Assembly (NCBI RefSeq): GCF_002222655.1
Contig: NZ_CP022423.1
Location: 3,100,001-3,164,000 of the forward strand
Direction: 5' to 3'
DNA length: 64,000 nucleotides
From: Vitreoscilla filiformis
GTDB lineage: Bacteria > Pseudomonadota > Gammaproteobacteria > Burkholderiales > Burkholderiaceae_C
The position numbers were made by a program, and so were the translations under genes. Under the pieces are notes generated by a model, which was given only the letters and a program-made list of their open reading frames with translations, did no database searches and had not been told where the DNA came from. Shown piece by piece: positions 43,325 to 53,783 of the stretch (its first letter is position 1; each line of letters starts with the position of its first letter).

Positions 43325-46168
43325 TTAGCCTTGCGGCAGGCGTGCGAGCTGCTCACACAGGCGCGTCAGGGTTTGACCGAAGTCTGCCAAGCGCTGTTGC
43401 TCTTGCGCAACGACCGCCGCTGGCGCCCGCGCCACAAAGCTCTCATTGCCGAGTTTGGCCTGCGCTTTGGCGACTTCTTTTTCGATGCGCTCGATTTCCT
43501 TGCTGAGTCGTGCCCGTTCGGCGGCCACGTCGATTTCCACCTTCAGCGCCATGCGCGCCGCGCCTTGCACGGACACCGGCGCCATCGCGCTGGCTTGGGC
43601 GAAGGCGGCTTCATCGGTGAGGATTTGCACCTCGCTCAGTTTGGCCAGCGTCTTCAGCACGTGGGCGGCTTGGCCGAAGAATTCTGGCTCGCCGATGACG
43701 ATCAGCGGCACGCGCTCGGCTGGCGAGAGGTTCATTTCGCCGCGCAGCGCCCGGCACGCACCGACCAGGGTTTTGAGCTTGGCCATCCAAGCGTCGCTCA
43801 CCGGGTCGATCTTGGCGAGGTTGGCTTGCGGATAGGCCGCCGTCACCAGGCTTTGGCCGTCGCCCTCGGTTTTGCGGCCGGCCACCACGGCCACGGTGTC
43901 CCACAGCTCGGCGGTGATGAAGGGGGTGATGGGGTGCAGCAGGCGCAGCACCGCTTCCAGCGTACGAATCAGCGTGCGGCGCGTGGCACGCTGTTGCTGT
44001 TCGGTGCCGTTTTGGATCTGCACCTTGGCGATTTCCAAGTACCAATCGCAATACTCGTCCCAAACGAATTGGTAGATGGCATTGGCGACGTTGTCCAAGC
44101 GGAACTCGGCGAAGCCTTGGGCCACGGCGGCTTCCAGGCGTTGCAGCTCGCTGGCGATCCACCGATCCGCCGGGCTGAAATCCATGTAGCCACCCGGCGA
44201 GCAGGCGTCAAGCCCATGTTCCAGCAGCCCACAGTCGTGGCCTTGCGTGTTCATCAGCACAAAGCGCGTGGCGTTCCACAGCTTGTTGCAGAAGTTGCGG
44301 TAGCCCTCGCAGCGCTTGGAATCAAAGTTGATGGCGCGGCCCAGCGAGGCCAGCGCAGCGAAGGTGAAACGCAGCGCGTCGGCGCCGTAGGCGGGGATGC
44401 CTTCGGGGAATTCCTTTTCGGTGGCTTTGCGCACCTTGGGCGCGGTTTCCGGGCGGCGCAGGCCAACGACGCGCTTGTCCAGCAGCTCGGGCAGGGCAAT
44501 GCCGTCGATCAAATCCACCGGGTCGAGCACGTTGCCTTCGCTCTTGCTCATCTTGTGGCCGTGCGCATCCAGCACCAGGCCGTGGATGTAAACGTGCTTG
44601 AACGGCACTTGGCCGGTGAAGTGCTTGGTCATCATGATCATCCGGGCGACCCAGAAGAAGATGATGTCGTAGCCCGTCACCAGCACGCTGCTGGGCAGGA
44701 AGAGGTCTTGCTCGATGGTTTTGGCGGGCCAGCCCAGGCTGGAGAAGGGCACCAGGGCGGAGCTGTACCAGGTGTCCAGCACGTCGGCATCGCGGGTCAG
44801 CGGGCCGGTGTAGCCGGCGGCAGTGGCTTGCTCACGCGCTTCGGCTTCGTTGCGGGCGACGAACAATTGGCCGTCCGTGCCGTACCACGCCGGGATTTGG
44901 TGGCCCCACCAGAGCTGGCGCGAGATGCACCAGTCTTGGATGTTGTTCATCCACTGGTTGTAGGTGTTGACCCAGTTCTCGGGCACGAACTTCACCTCGC
45001 CCGAGTCCACCACCTCAATCGCTTCCTGGGCGATGCTCTTGCCATTGGCGCCCGCTTTGGTCATGGCGACGAACCATTGGTCGGTCAGCATCGGTTCGAT
45101 GATCTGGCCGGTGCGGGTGCAGCGCGGCACCATCAGCTTGTGCTTTTTCACCTCCACCAGCAGGCCCTCGGCCTCCAGCTTGGCGACGATCTGCTTACGC
45201 GCCACGAAACGATCCAGGCCGACATACTCGGCGGGAATGTCTGCCGCTTCGCTCGCGCTCACCTTGGCTTCCAAATCGAAGATGGTGAGCATCGGCAAAC
45301 CGTGGCGCAGGCCGACCTGATAGTCGTTCTGATCGTGCGCGGGTGTGACCTTCACCACGCCGGTGCCGAATGCCTTGTCCACATACGCATCGGCGATCAC
45401 CGGCACCAGGCGGCCAGTGATGGGCAGGCGCACTTGCTTGCCGATCAAATGGGCGTAACGCTCGTCCTCCGGATGCACCATCGCGGCGGTGTCGCCCAGC
45501 ATGGTTTCCGGGCGCGTGGTGGCCACCACCAGCGATTCGTCCGAGCCCTCCACGGGGTAGCGGATGTGCCACAGCGAGCCGTCTTCCTCCGCGCTTTCCA
45601 CTTCCAGGTCGGACACAGCGGATTTCAAGATCGGATCCCAGCTCACCAGGCGCTTGCCCCGGTAAATCAGCCCTTCTTCGTAGAGGCGCACAAAGGTTTC
45701 CGTCACCACCTTGGAGAGCTTCTCGTCCATGGTGAAGTATTCGTGCTCCCAGCTCACCGAGTCGCCCAGGCGGCGCATCTGGCGCGTGATGGTGGAGCCG
45801 CTTTGCTCTTTCCACGCCCACACTTGTTGGAGGAAGGCTTCACGGCCCAGGTCGTGGCGGCTCATGCCCTTTTCTTGCAACTGACGCTCCACCACGATTT
45901 GCGTGGCGATGCCGGCATGGTCGGTGCCCGGCACCCACAGCGTGTTATGGCCCTGCATGCGGTGGTAGCGCGTGAGCGAGTCCATCACCGTTTGGTTGAA
46001 GGCGTGGCCCATGTGCAGCGTGCCCGTGACGTTGGGCGGCGGCAGTTGGACGCAAAACGAAGGCTTGGTGGCGTCCAGCGTCGGCTTGTAGACGCCCGAT
46101 TGTTCCCACAGCGGTGCCCAGCGGGCTTCAATGGCGGCGGGTTCGAAGGACTTGGCGAGGTCGGTCAT
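43325..46168 (-). CDS. valS: Valyl-tRNA synthetase
   Basis: Class I aminoacyl-tRNA synthetase of about 947 residues charging tRNA-Val. The HIGH-type motif [13 protein letters not shown] is near residue 48, and [12 protein letters not shown] is the KMSKS loop near 550. The editing domain lies between them, with an anticodon-binding region and a C-terminal coiled-coil arm ([22 protein letters not shown]) at the end. ATG 46168 is used; an ATG five codons upstream is equally possible and neither has a clear ribosome-binding site. Confidence 0.97.
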   Translation of the reverse strand: MTDLAKSFEPAAIEARWAPLWEQSGVYKPTLDATKPSFCVQLPPPNVTGTLHMGHAFNQTVMDSLTRYHRMQGHNTLWVPGTDHAGIATQIVVERQLQEKGMSRHDLGREAFLQQVWAWKEQSGSTITRQMRRLGDSVSWEHEYFTMDEKLSKVVTETFVRLYEEGLIYRGKRLVSWDPILKSAVSDLEVESAEEDGSLWHIRYPVEGSDESLVVATTRPETMLGDTAAMVHPEDERYAHLIGKQVRLPITGRLVPVIADAYVDKAFGTGVVKVTPAHDQNDYQVGLRHGLPMLTIFDLEAKVSASEAADIPAEYVGLDRFVARKQIVAKLEAEGLLVEVKKHKLMVPRCTRTGQIIEPMLTDQWFVAMTKAGANGKSIAQEAIEVVDSGEVKFVPENWVNTYNQWMNNIQDWCISRQLWWGHQIPAWYGTDGQLFVARNEAEAREQATAAGYTGPLTRDADVLDTWYSSALVPFSSLGWPAKTIEQDLFLPSSVLVTGYDIIFFWVARMIMMTKHFTGQVPFKHVYIHGLVLDAHGHKMSKSEGNVLDPVDLIDGIALPELLDKRVVGLRRPETAPKVRKATEKEFPEGIPAYGADALRFTFAALASLGRAINFDSKRCEGYRNFCNKLWNATRFVLMNTQGHDCGLLEHGLDACSPGGYMDFSPADRWIASELQRLEAAVAQGFAEFRLDNVANAIYQFVWDEYCDWYLEIAKVQIQNGTEQQQRATRRTLIRTLEAVLRLLHPITPFITAELWDTVAVVAGRKTEGDGQSLVTAAYPQANLAKIDPVSDAWMAKLKTLVGACRALRGEMNLSPAERVPLIVIGEPEFFGQAAHVLKTLAKLSEVQILTDEAAFAQASAMAPVSVQGAARMALKVEIDVAAERARLSKEIERIEKEVAKAQAKLGNESFVARAPAAVVAQEQQRLADFGQTLTRLCEQLARLPQG

Positions 46169-46212
46169 GGGCGCATCAGGCATCGGTTGGAAGGGCTGGG
46201 ATTTTAGGGAGA

Positions 46213-47589
46213 TCAGAGCCGATGGCTGCGTTTGAGCATGCTGTAGTGGTTCACCAGCGTGGCCGGCAGATCGGCGGGCAAGACATCGAGCAGCCACGTC
46301 CCCGGGGCGCTCAAACTCGCCAAGGTGCGGCGGTTGAGCTGCCCCAACAGGTGCGCCGTGGCCACCTCGGCCACGCTTTGCGCGGCACCCAGCGGTTGCG
46401 CAGCGATGGCCGCCAAGGTCGGATCGCGCAGGCTGGCCACGCTCACCAAATGCCGGCTGCGCAGCAGCGCCAGGGCGGCGGCCAGCTCGGGGGCGTCCTC
46501 ATCGCGCAGCACCGTCAGCACCACCACCAGGGCGCGGCGGCTGCCTTGCTGCATCAACTCGTGTGCCACGGCGCGAAAGTCCGGGTGTGCCCAGCCGGGC
46601 TGCACGTCGTGCAGGGTGGCCATGAGCTGGTCGAGCGTGGCACTGCCCTTGCGTGGCGCCAGCCGGCGCGCTGCTTCGCCGGGTTCATGGCCGAAGGTGA
46701 TGAGGCCCACCTCATCCCCCGCCTTCAAAGCCACGTGCGCCAGCAGCAGCAAGGCGTTGAGCACCCGGTCGAACTGCTGCACGCCGGGGCGGTTCAACGC
46801 ATCGTCGGCGCGCTGGCGACGGCCACAGTCCAGCAGCAGCCACACGCGCTGATCGCGCTCATCTTGGAACTGGCGCACCACCGGATGACCGCGCCGCTGC
46901 GTGGCTTTCCAATCGATGTGGCGCACCGAGTCCCCGGGCTGGTAATCGGCAAGTTGACGAAAGTCCGTGCCTTGGCCCCGCGCCAACGCGCTGCGGATGC
47001 CCACATCGGCCAAGCGGCGGCTGTCGGCCAACCAGGCGTAACGGGCCACTTCGGCGAAATCGGGGAACACTCGCAGCCCCTGCGACGCACCAAGGGCCAA
47101 CTCCCATTGCCACCAACCTTGCGGCGTGCGCAAACGCACCTGCGCCGGGCCCATGGACGCGGCCCCGCGCCGCAAGGCGGTGACGCTGTAGCGGCACACG
47201 CTCACGCCTTCGCCGGGCAAGGTGGCGGCCAGGGGCAGGCCGGTGCAGTCCCAGTGCGGGTCGATGCCGTCGAAGATCAACGCTTGCCAAGCGTGCGGGC
47301 CTTCGTGTTGGAGGTGCAGTTGCACCTCACGCGGCACCCCATGCGGCAGCACGGCGGGCAGGTGGCGCGTCAAGGTCAGGGGATGATGGTGCAGCAAGGT
47401 GCGGGTGCGCCAGGCGTCCCACCCCGCCACAGCAGCCAGGGCCAGCCAACCCAGCACCGCCAGCAGGGCTTGCAGCGCTGGCGTGGCCCCCGCCACCGCC
47501 GCGCCTGCCACGCCGACCCCACAGGCCGCCACCGCGCCGATCAAACGCCGCGTGGGCACCACACGCCACCCCACCACCGCCGACCTCAA
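46213..47589 (-). CDS. DUF58 domain protein
   Basis: A 458-residue protein with two N-terminal membrane helices (about 15-55) and a C-terminal DUF58/vWA-like region. That region contains [39 protein letters not shown], listed here in shortened sense as the typical DYxPGD..R.IDW signature near residues 215-235. Its TTG start overlaps the MoxR stop (TTGA); GTG codons a few residues later are alternatives. It works with MoxR ATPases in assembly or activation of protein complexes; specific client unknown. Confidence 0.87.
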   Translation of the reverse strand: MRSAVVGWRVVPTRRLIGAVAACGVGVAGAAVAGATPALQALLAVLGWLALAAVAGWDAWRTRTLLHHHPLTLTRHLPAVLPHGVPREVQLHLQHEGPHAWQALIFDGIDPHWDCTGLPLAATLPGEGVSVCRYSVTALRRGAASMGPAQVRLRTPQGWWQWELALGASQGLRVFPDFAEVARYAWLADSRRLADVGIRSALARGQGTDFRQLADYQPGDSVRHIDWKATQRRGHPVVRQFQDERDQRVWLLLDCGRRQRADDALNRPGVQQFDRVLNALLLLAHVALKAGDEVGLITFGHEPGEAARRLAPRKGSATLDQLMATLHDVQPGWAHPDFRAVAHELMQQGSRRALVVVLTVLRDEDAPELAAALALLRSRHLVSVASLRDPTLAAIAAQPLGAAQSVAEVATAHLLGQLNRRTLASLSAPGTWLLDVLPADLPATLVNHYSMLKRSHRL

Positions 47590-48569
47590 CGCCGGGGGGC
47601 GCTGACGCGCGCCAGCACCTCGTGCAACAGGCCGTCGATCTGCCGGCCATCGAGTTGAGCGTCTGCGGCCAGCACCACGCGATGGCGCAGGGCAGCCAGG
47701 GCGTGGCGTTTGATGTCGTCCGGGGTGACGTGGTCACGGCCATCCTGCAAGGCACAGGCGCGGCCCAACCGCACCAGCGCGATGGCCCCGCGTGAGCCGG
47801 CGCCGCTGGACAAACCCGGCTGATCCCGCGTGGCTCGCACCAGGCGCACGGCGTAGTCCACCACGGCGTCGTCCACCGCCACATCGGCGGCCCAGCGTTG
47901 CAGGGTCAACACCCGCGCCTCGTCCAGACAAGGGCGCACGCCGTCCAATGGCAAGGCGTCGCCGACCACGGTGCCGGTGGCGCGGCGCACCACGCGCACC
48001 TCGTCCTCGGCTTCGGGGTAGCCCAGTTCGAGTTTCATCAAGAAGCGGTCGCGCTGCGCGTCGGGCAGCGGATAGGTGCCTTCGGCATCCAGCGGGTTTT
48101 GCGTCGCCAGCACCATGAACGGGCGCGGCAGCGACAAGGCCCGACCTTCGAGCGTCACCTGCCCCTCCTGCATCACTTCGAGCAACGCGCTTTGGGTTTT
48201 GGCCGGAGCGCGGTTGATTTCGTCGGCCAGCAGCAAGTGGGTGAACACCGGGCCGCGCCGCACCCGCAGGGATTGGGTGCCATCGGCGGCCACATCCAGC
48301 ACGGTGTGGCCGGTGATGTCCGACGGCATCAAATCGGGGGTGAACTGGATGCGCGCACTGCTCAAACTCAGCGCTTGGGCCGTGGCACGGGCCAGCAGCG
48401 TTTTGCCCAGACCGGGCACGCCTTCGAGCAGCACATGGCCAGCCGCCAGCAAAGCGGTGATGAGCTGATCGACCACCGCCTCTTGCCCCACCAGGGCCTG
48501 GGTGATCTCGGCGCGTAAACGCGCCACGTCGCTGCGAACAGCGGTCAAAACATCAGGCGTGAGGGACAT
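47586..48569 (-). CDS. MoxR-family AAA+ ATPase
   Basis: A 327-residue MoxR chaperone-type AAA+ protein. Walker A is GVPGLGKTLLAR near residues 54-65, Walker B is LLLADEINRAPAKTQSALLEVM near 118, sensor 1 is ATQNPLDAEGTYPLPDAQ near 160, and the arginine finger RDRFLMKL follows. It overlaps DUF4350 upstream by 17 bases and DUF58 downstream by four. Predicted to remodel or activate a membrane-associated complex encoded by this cluster. Confidence 0.93.
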   Translation of the reverse strand: MSLTPDVLTAVRSDVARLRAEITQALVGQEAVVDQLITALLAAGHVLLEGVPGLGKTLLARATAQALSLSSARIQFTPDLMPSDITGHTVLDVAADGTQSLRVRRGPVFTHLLLADEINRAPAKTQSALLEVMQEGQVTLEGRALSLPRPFMVLATQNPLDAEGTYPLPDAQRDRFLMKLELGYPEAEDEVRVVRRATGTVVGDALPLDGVRPCLDEARVLTLQRWAADVAVDDAVVDYAVRLVRATRDQPGLSSGAGSRGAIALVRLGRACALQDGRDHVTPDDIKRHALAALRHRVVLAADAQLDGRQIDGLLHEVLARVSAPRR

Positions 48570-49806
48570 GGTCGGCAGAGGAAGTCACGGGGGAATCGGA
48601 AGACGGGGCGTGCAGCAAACGACGGCGCGTGTGTTCCAGCGTCAGCAGAGACGATGCCCACGCCCGCGAGGAGGCCCCCGCGCCGGGGCCGGCGAGTGCA
48701 GCACGCAACAGGGTTTCGTCTTGGGCGGTGCGGCGGGCCACCTCGGCCCAGCAGGCCGTGGGGTCGAGGGCCACACTGGCGGGCAGGCAGCGCGTCACCG
48801 CGTGGTTCAGGGCTTGAACTTGGGCGGCGTGCAGGGCAGCCGGATCCCGGCGCAGCAAAAACGCCGCCGTGCCGCGCACTTGGGCCACAGCGCCGCGCCG
48901 TCCGGTGGGCAGCGCCGCCCGCCAGGGCCCCAAGCGCGGCATGGCGCGCCACAGCGCCAGCGCCACCACCAGCCCACCCAGCACCATGACGGGCGCAGCA
49001 TGGCGCCACAGCCAATGCCACAGGTTCGGTTGATCTTGGCTGGCCCACAGCCACACGGGCTGGCCGGGGCGCACATCCCACGCGGCGCTGACCAAGGCGG
49101 CTTGATCGTCGCGCAGCAACTGGATGTCCACGGTCGGCCCGCTGTCACCGATGACGGTCACGCGGCCCGCGCCTTCGGCCCAGCGCAGCACACGCCAGCC
49201 CAGGGCATCGCGCAGGCCCCAGCGCAAGGGACGCGGGCTGGTCAACACCTGGGGCAGCGGATCGCACTTGTGCCACACCCGCCCGGTGCGCGATTCGGCC
49301 AGACCGGGCGCCTCGGTCAACGGAAAACAGCGGGACGCGGGTGCCGCTTCCGGCGATGAGGCGCCTTCCGGGCGCAGTTTCTCCAGCGCTTCCAGATGGT
49401 GCTGGGTTTTGATCTGCCAATCGGCCAACCATTGCGGGTGCGCGTCCTCCTCCAACACCGAGGTGTAGAGCACCACATGCCCGCCAGCACGCACCCATTC
49501 GCGCACCGCTTGGCGGTGCTGGCGGCTCACGTCCCAATGGGCATCGGTCAGCACCAGCGTGGCCGAGGGGGGCGGCAGGGTGCGGTGCTGGGGGGTTTCC
49601 AGCGTCACGCCGACGCGCCGCAGCCACTCACGCAAAACGTAATGCTCATCCCGCAGCGCCGCGCCCTGCGGCGGGCGGTAGCGTTCGACCTCGTGGCGCT
49701 CCAAGTGAATCGCCACCCACCATGCCAGCGCCAGCAAAACCAACACCCCCAGGACGGGCCACACGGTGCGCCAAGCACGCCAACGATCGACCACGGCGGC
49801 CCTCAT
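48553..49806 (-). CDS. DUF4350 domain membrane protein
   Basis: A 417-residue protein with an N-terminal membrane helix (about 13-33). A DUF4350/GATase-like region follows (LVLTDAHWDVSRQHRQAVREWVRAGGHVVLYTS, cited by its key features LTDAHWD and GGHVVLYTS). A second helix lies near 275-295, with a cytoplasmic C-terminal helical domain. Start at 49806 is fixed by an ATGA overlap with the DUF4129 gene. This family regularly accompanies MoxR and DUF58. Confidence 0.8.
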   Translation of the reverse strand: MRAAVVDRWRAWRTVWPVLGVLVLLALAWWVAIHLERHEVERYRPPQGAALRDEHYVLREWLRRVGVTLETPQHRTLPPPSATLVLTDAHWDVSRQHRQAVREWVRAGGHVVLYTSVLEEDAHPQWLADWQIKTQHHLEALEKLRPEGASSPEAAPASRCFPLTEAPGLAESRTGRVWHKCDPLPQVLTSPRPLRWGLRDALGWRVLRWAEGAGRVTVIGDSGPTVDIQLLRDDQAALVSAAWDVRPGQPVWLWASQDQPNLWHWLWRHAAPVMVLGGLVVALALWRAMPRLGPWRAALPTGRRGAVAQVRGTAAFLLRRDPAALHAAQVQALNHAVTRCLPASVALDPTACWAEVARRTAQDETLLRAALAGPGAGASSRAWASSLLTLEHTRRRLLHAPSSDSPVTSSADHVPHA

Positions 49807-50552
49807 GCCTGGCTCCCCGAAGCAGGAGGCGGCGGCAACAGCGGCCACAGCGTGGCATACCGAACGCACAGCGCTTCCAGCACCGGCGGGGTGGGACGGT
49901 GATGACCATAGCTCAGGCCACTCCAAACGGGCGTGAGTTCCCGCATGAATTGCGCCACATCCGCCGGGGCGTGTTGCCAGGCGGCGGCAAGGCATTCGCC
50001 TTCGGTGTCGCTGGCGTGCAAGGGCACGGCGCAGCGGTGCGCCAACTGGGACAGGCTGGCGCGGTACAGCAACGCCAACGCCGCCCGCGCATCGCCGGCT
50101 TGCCAGTGGGCGCGCACAGCGGCGGGCACATCGGCGGGCAGGGATTCGGGGCGGATGTCCAGGTGCTGCACCCACAGCGGTGGGGGCGTTCGCGTGTCCA
50201 GCGGGGTTTGGCGTTGCCGCCAGCGCAGCCATTCACGCCACGCCCGCACGCCCACCCACACCAAACCGACGCCCACCAGCCCCCACGCCACCCAGCGAAT
50301 CAAGGTCACCCAGGTGTCATCCTCCACATCGGTCGAGGGGGACGGTGTGGGTGCCGAGGACGCCGATGCTGCCTCCTCGGGGCGCCAGCGCCACACGGTT
50401 TGGCGTTGCATGCCGGGCAGCAGCGGGTCTTCCGCCACAGCGGAGGCAGCAGCCCGGGCGGCCTCCAGCGTCACCGGCTCGGCGGCGTGGGCGGCGAGTC
50501 CCCAGACACAGCAGAACCACAGGCCCCACACGCTGCGCAGCGCTCGTTTCAT
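49803..50552 (-). CDS. DUF4129 domain protein with signal peptide
   Basis: A 249-residue protein. It has an N-terminal signal peptide ending AAHAAEP near residue 24, a membrane helix near 80-100, and a C-terminal DUF4129-like segment with LLYRASLSQLAHR, DTEGECLA and SGLSYGHHRP. ATGA overlaps join it to both neighbours. Function unknown; its place in the MoxR cluster suggests a structural partner. Confidence 0.8.
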   Translation of the reverse strand: MKRALRSVWGLWFCCVWGLAAHAAEPVTLEAARAAASAVAEDPLLPGMQRQTVWRWRPEEAASASSAPTPSPSTDVEDDTWVTLIRWVAWGLVGVGLVWVGVRAWREWLRWRQRQTPLDTRTPPPLWVQHLDIRPESLPADVPAAVRAHWQAGDARAALALLYRASLSQLAHRCAVPLHASDTEGECLAAAWQHAPADVAQFMRELTPVWSGLSYGHHRPTPPVLEALCVRYATLWPLLPPPPASGSQA

Positions 50553-51298
50553 GCCGCCGTCTCCGCAAAGGCGCCGCGCAAGGCTTGCTCCACATCCCAG
50601 GATTCCAGCTCCGCCCGGCGGTGGGCGTACAGCAGCAGGCCCGTGGCGACGTGGAAGGGCTCCACAAGCAAGGCCATCAGCACATACAGCAGGGGCGTGA
50701 TCGTGTCCAACATGTCGTCGAATCCGCCACGGGTCGGCGCTTCGACCCCCACAAACGGCGTGAACCAAAACCCCAGCGACAACAACGCCAACACGCCCTG
50801 CAACTCGATGTGCGCCCACACGCTTTGGTTGCGAACCGCCAGGGTGCGCCGCCCGCTGAGCAAGCGTTTGATGCGCTGTCGTGCTGGGCGGCCGCTGAGG
50901 CCCTCCAACTGCGTCACCGGGGCGATGTAGGCGCGGCAGGTGGACAAACGCTCCCAAGGCAAGACGATGCGGCGCAGCGCTGCCCACCCACCCCAACCCT
51001 GCGCCGACCACGGCGCGGCACGCTCCTGTGGCCACCCCACCATGGCGCACGACAGGATCTGCAACAGCCCGCGATCCAACCACGGTTTGAGCCACCACAC
51101 CAGCCCCGCTGCGGCCCAGGGTGTCCACAGCAGTGCCACGCCAGCCGCCAGCACGCACACCCCCAGCACCACCGGGCCATACGCCCGCCCCAGCGGGCCG
51201 GCTTGGAGGCTGACCCAGCGCACCCCCCAATCCATCGCCTCCAGGGCGGTGCGGGGGCGCAGGCTCCATTGCAATTGGGGTGCCAAATCAACGGTCAT
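50549..51298 (-). CDS. Multi-pass membrane protein of the MoxR cluster
   Basis: A 249-residue hydrophobic protein with about four predicted membrane helices (roughly 40-60, 62-75, 168-185, 205-228). Between them is a conserved-looking cytoplasmic stretch ERLSTCRAYIAPVTQLEG and a C-terminal DVEQALRGAFAET. I recognise no named domain. ATGA overlap with the DUF4129 gene and an 11-base overlap with the SpoIIM-like gene show tight coupling. Confidence 0.75.
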   Translation of the reverse strand: MTVDLAPQLQWSLRPRTALEAMDWGVRWVSLQAGPLGRAYGPVVLGVCVLAAGVALLWTPWAAAGLVWWLKPWLDRGLLQILSCAMVGWPQERAAPWSAQGWGGWAALRRIVLPWERLSTCRAYIAPVTQLEGLSGRPARQRIKRLLSGRRTLAVRNQSVWAHIELQGVLALLSLGFWFTPFVGVEAPTRGGFDDMLDTITPLLYVLMALLVEPFHVATGLLLYAHRRAELESWDVEQALRGAFAETAA

Positions 51299-52256
51299 CG
51301 CCCGCTCCGCGCCACGTCCAACCGCTGAACCACGTCAGCACCAAGGCCCAGCCGACGGCACTCATACTGAGTTTGATCGACATCGGCATCCACACAATCG
51401 ACGACCAAAACGCCTCCAGCCACGCCGCGCCCACCAACAGCACCATCACCGCCCACACCAGGGGGGTGACGGCGTGGCCCGCTTCGATCAACGCTTGGCT
51501 GCGGCGCAAACGCCCCGGCATGAGCAGCGCCTGCCCGAGCCGCAACCCGGCAGCGCCGGCCAACACCACTGCGCTCAACTCGAACGGCGCGTGCCCCACC
51601 ACAAACCCCCAGAATGCCTGCCCCAGCCCTTGGTGAGTCAGGTAGCCGGCCACGGCCCCCAGGATGACCCCGTTCAGCACCAAATAAAACAAACTGCCCA
51701 GCCCCAGCAACAAGCCTCCGGCGAAGCACTGAAACCCGATGCCAATGTTGTGCAGGATGTAGTAGCCGAACATCGTCCAATCGTCGCCCGCGTCGCGCAG
51801 GCGGCCAAAGTCTTGCACGTCGGGGCCGTACATCTGTTCGAACATGTGGGCCTGCGAGGCGCTGAGCACGCTCAACACCCAAGAAGGCTCCCACCACGTC
51901 AGCGCCAGCATGGCCAGCAGCGGCAGCGCGAAACTCGCCAGAGACACCCACAGCGCCCCCCGCTGTGCTCGCAACGCTTCCGGCACCGCTCGCCACCAGC
52001 GGCGCAGCGCCCACAGCGGCTGCATGGCCGGCGGGCGGTACACATGCTGATGCGCCAGGGCGGTGAGTTGCTCCAGCTCCTGCACCAGCCGCAAAGGATA
52101 GTGGCGTGAGCGCGCCAGGGCCAGGTGCTCGCAGGTGCTGCGGTAGGTTTGCACCAGGGTCAAGCCGGTGCCGGCGTTTGCGCCGCCCGCCAGAGCTTGG
52201 CGCAATTGTTCCCACTGCGGACGGTACTGCGCTTCAAACGCCAGGGCGGACATCAT
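51288..52256 (-). CDS. Stage II sporulation protein M-like (SpoIIM/DUF95) membrane protein
   Basis: A 322-residue multi-pass protein. The N-terminal helical segment has YRSTCEHLALARSR. The membrane part has the SpoIIM signature GYYILHNIGIGFQCFAGG and LNGVILGAVAGYL near 190-230, then GHAPFELSAVVLAGAAGLRLG near 245. These proteins occur in non-sporulating bacteria within MoxR clusters. ATG 52256 (double ATG) is used; an ATG at 52280 that overlaps the RDD gene is possible. Confidence 0.87.
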   Translation of the reverse strand: MMSALAFEAQYRPQWEQLRQALAGGANAGTGLTLVQTYRSTCEHLALARSRHYPLRLVQELEQLTALAHQHVYRPPAMQPLWALRRWWRAVPEALRAQRGALWVSLASFALPLLAMLALTWWEPSWVLSVLSASQAHMFEQMYGPDVQDFGRLRDAGDDWTMFGYYILHNIGIGFQCFAGGLLLGLGSLFYLVLNGVILGAVAGYLTHQGLGQAFWGFVVGHAPFELSAVVLAGAAGLRLGQALLMPGRLRRSQALIEAGHAVTPLVWAVMVLLVGAAWLEAFWSSIVWMPMSIKLSMSAVGWALVLTWFSGWTWRGAGDDR

Positions 52257-52272
52257 GGGAGCCTGCGTCCTT

Positions 52273-52995
52273 TCATCCATCGTTGCGCTGGCCGGCGAGC
52301 CAGCGGGCCAGGGCGAGAAGCCGCTCACCCGCAGGGGTGTCCGGCGGCAGCTCGGTGGGCAGCACGCTGTGGGCGAGCTGCGCCAGTTCGTTGAACCGTT
52401 CGGGCGAGAGGCGCTCGCAGCGTTCGGCCAAACCCAGGATGGCGGCTTGCTGTGCAGCACTGAGTGGCCGGGCCGGTGCGGCAGCCGGCCCAGGCGGCCA
52501 CGCACGCTGCCAGCCGGGAGCGCTGCGGTACACCACCAGGGTGTCCGCCACGAGATCGCCGAGGCGGCGGCAGTCCGGCCTCAGCAGCATGCACAGGGTG
52601 CCCAGGGCGTAGGCGGTGGGCAGGAAGTCCACCGCCCGCAGCACGTTGCGCAGCAGCGAAGCGCCCAGCGTCACCGGCAGGCCGCTGCCCATGACGACGC
52701 GCAAACCCACAAACCGCTTCCCCGGCGTGGCCGAGCCGGGCAGGCACTCGAACAGCACCGGGTAAAACCACTCCAGCAGGAAAAACAGCAGCAACTGCAA
52801 GCCGGTGCCCAAGCTGCCCCAATGGTCGAGCAGCAAGGAGGCGACGATGAAAATCAGGGCGCGAAACAGCATGTCCAGCCCCCCGGCCAGCAGACGTGGC
52901 ACGGCACCAGCGGGGCGCAGCCACAGCATCACCCCTTCTGGGGTTTCGACGGGGTGCAGCGTGTCGGGCAGCGGGAGGGGGGAAGCGGGATGCAC
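52273..52995 (-). CDS. RDD-family membrane protein
   Basis: A 240-residue protein with the RDD domain: RLLAGGLDML near 33, two membrane helices (about 45-80), and GSATPGKRFVGLRVV near 88, where the conserved Arg and Asp residues of the family lie. A soluble C-terminal extension follows with AERCERLSPERFNELAQLA. The likely start is GTG at 52995; an internal ATG at residue 23 would still keep the RDD domain. First gene of the seven-gene run RDD-SpoIIM-membrane-DUF4129-DUF4350-MoxR-DUF58. Confidence 0.87.
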   Translation of the reverse strand: MHPASPLPLPDTLHPVETPEGVMLWLRPAGAVPRLLAGGLDMLFRALIFIVASLLLDHWGSLGTGLQLLLFFLLEWFYPVLFECLPGSATPGKRFVGLRVVMGSGLPVTLGASLLRNVLRAVDFLPTAYALGTLCMLLRPDCRRLGDLVADTLVVYRSAPGWQRAWPPGPAAAPARPLSAAQQAAILGLAERCERLSPERFNELAQLAHSVLPTELPPDTPAGERLLALARWLAGQRNDG

Positions 52996-53051
52996 GGCTG
53001 GATGGTAACGGCATCCCTGGGCTTCTATGATCGCCGCCGGAGGTGGTCTGC

Positions 53052-53681
53052 ATGGATGCGTTGTTGTTTTTCCCGGTGGCGGTGGCGATCTCTTTGACGC
53101 CGGGGCCGAACAATTTTTGTGCGTTGAATCACGGCATTCGCCAAGGTGTGGGCGCGGCGTTGCTGGGCACGGTGGGGCGGGCGGTGGCGTTTGCGATTTT
53201 TTTGGCGCTGTCGGGCCTGGGGCTGGGGGCGATGCTGTTGGCGTCCGAAGCGGCGTTCAACGTGATGAAGTGGGTGGGGGCGGCGTACTTGTTCTGGCTG
53301 GGTTGGCAAGCGTGGCGCAGTGCGGGTTCTTTGGGTGGTGCGCTGGCCGCTGGGCCTGACGGGGACACGACGCAGCGTTTCACCGCGCAAGAATTGATGC
53401 GCCGGGAGTTTTGGCTCGGCATCAGCAACCCCAAGGCGATGCTGTTGTTTGCGGCGATTTTTCCGCAGTTCATTGACCCGAGCCGCCCCGCTGCGATGCA
53501 GTTTGTGACGCTGGGCGGCACGTACTTGGCGGCGGAGTTTGTGTCCTCGCTGGTGTACGGGCTGGGCGGGCAGCAGTTGCGGCGCTTCATCAGTTCGCCC
53601 CGGGCGGCGGCACGGTTGAACCGGGCGACAGCGGGGGTGTTCATCGGGGCGGGGGGGTGGTTGTTGGCGGCGCAGCGGTGA
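53052..53681 (+). CDS. LysE/RhtB-family amino-acid exporter
   Basis: A 209-residue inner-membrane exporter with about six helices and the family signature LTPGPNNFCALNHGIRQG near residues 16-33. WVGAAYLFWLGWQAW and FWLGISNPKAMLLF follow further on. A perfect GGAGGT lies seven bases before ATG 53052. It is divergent from the RDD gene. Substrate unknown (amino acid or related metabolite). Confidence 0.9.
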   Translation: MDALLFFPVAVAISLTPGPNNFCALNHGIRQGVGAALLGTVGRAVAFAIFLALSGLGLGAMLLASEAAFNVMKWVGAAYLFWLGWQAWRSAGSLGGALAAGPDGDTTQRFTAQELMRREFWLGISNPKAMLLFAAIFPQFIDPSRPAAMQFVTLGGTYLAAEFVSSLVYGLGGQQLRRFISSPRAAARLNRATAGVFIGAGGWLLAAQR

Positions 53682-53704
53682 GGTGCGTTGTTTTGATGTT
53701 CGTT

Positions 53705-53742
53705 CCCCTCTCTCCAGCCCTCTCCCACAAGGGGAGAGGGGG
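53705..53742. repeat. REP-like palindromic element
   Basis: Same element as at 2575-2614: a CCCCTCTCTCCAG lead followed by CCCTCTCCC-ACAA-GGGGAGAGGG. It lies between the 3' ends of the LysE and LysR genes. Confidence 0.8.
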
Positions 53743-53783
53743 AGCCCGTAGCATCAACGTAACCAGTGCTGCACCAGAAAGGG

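Noticed and set aside
43298..46207. A 969-codon plus-strand open frame
   Set aside because: It is the complementary shadow of valS, which shows full synthetase motifs on the other strand.
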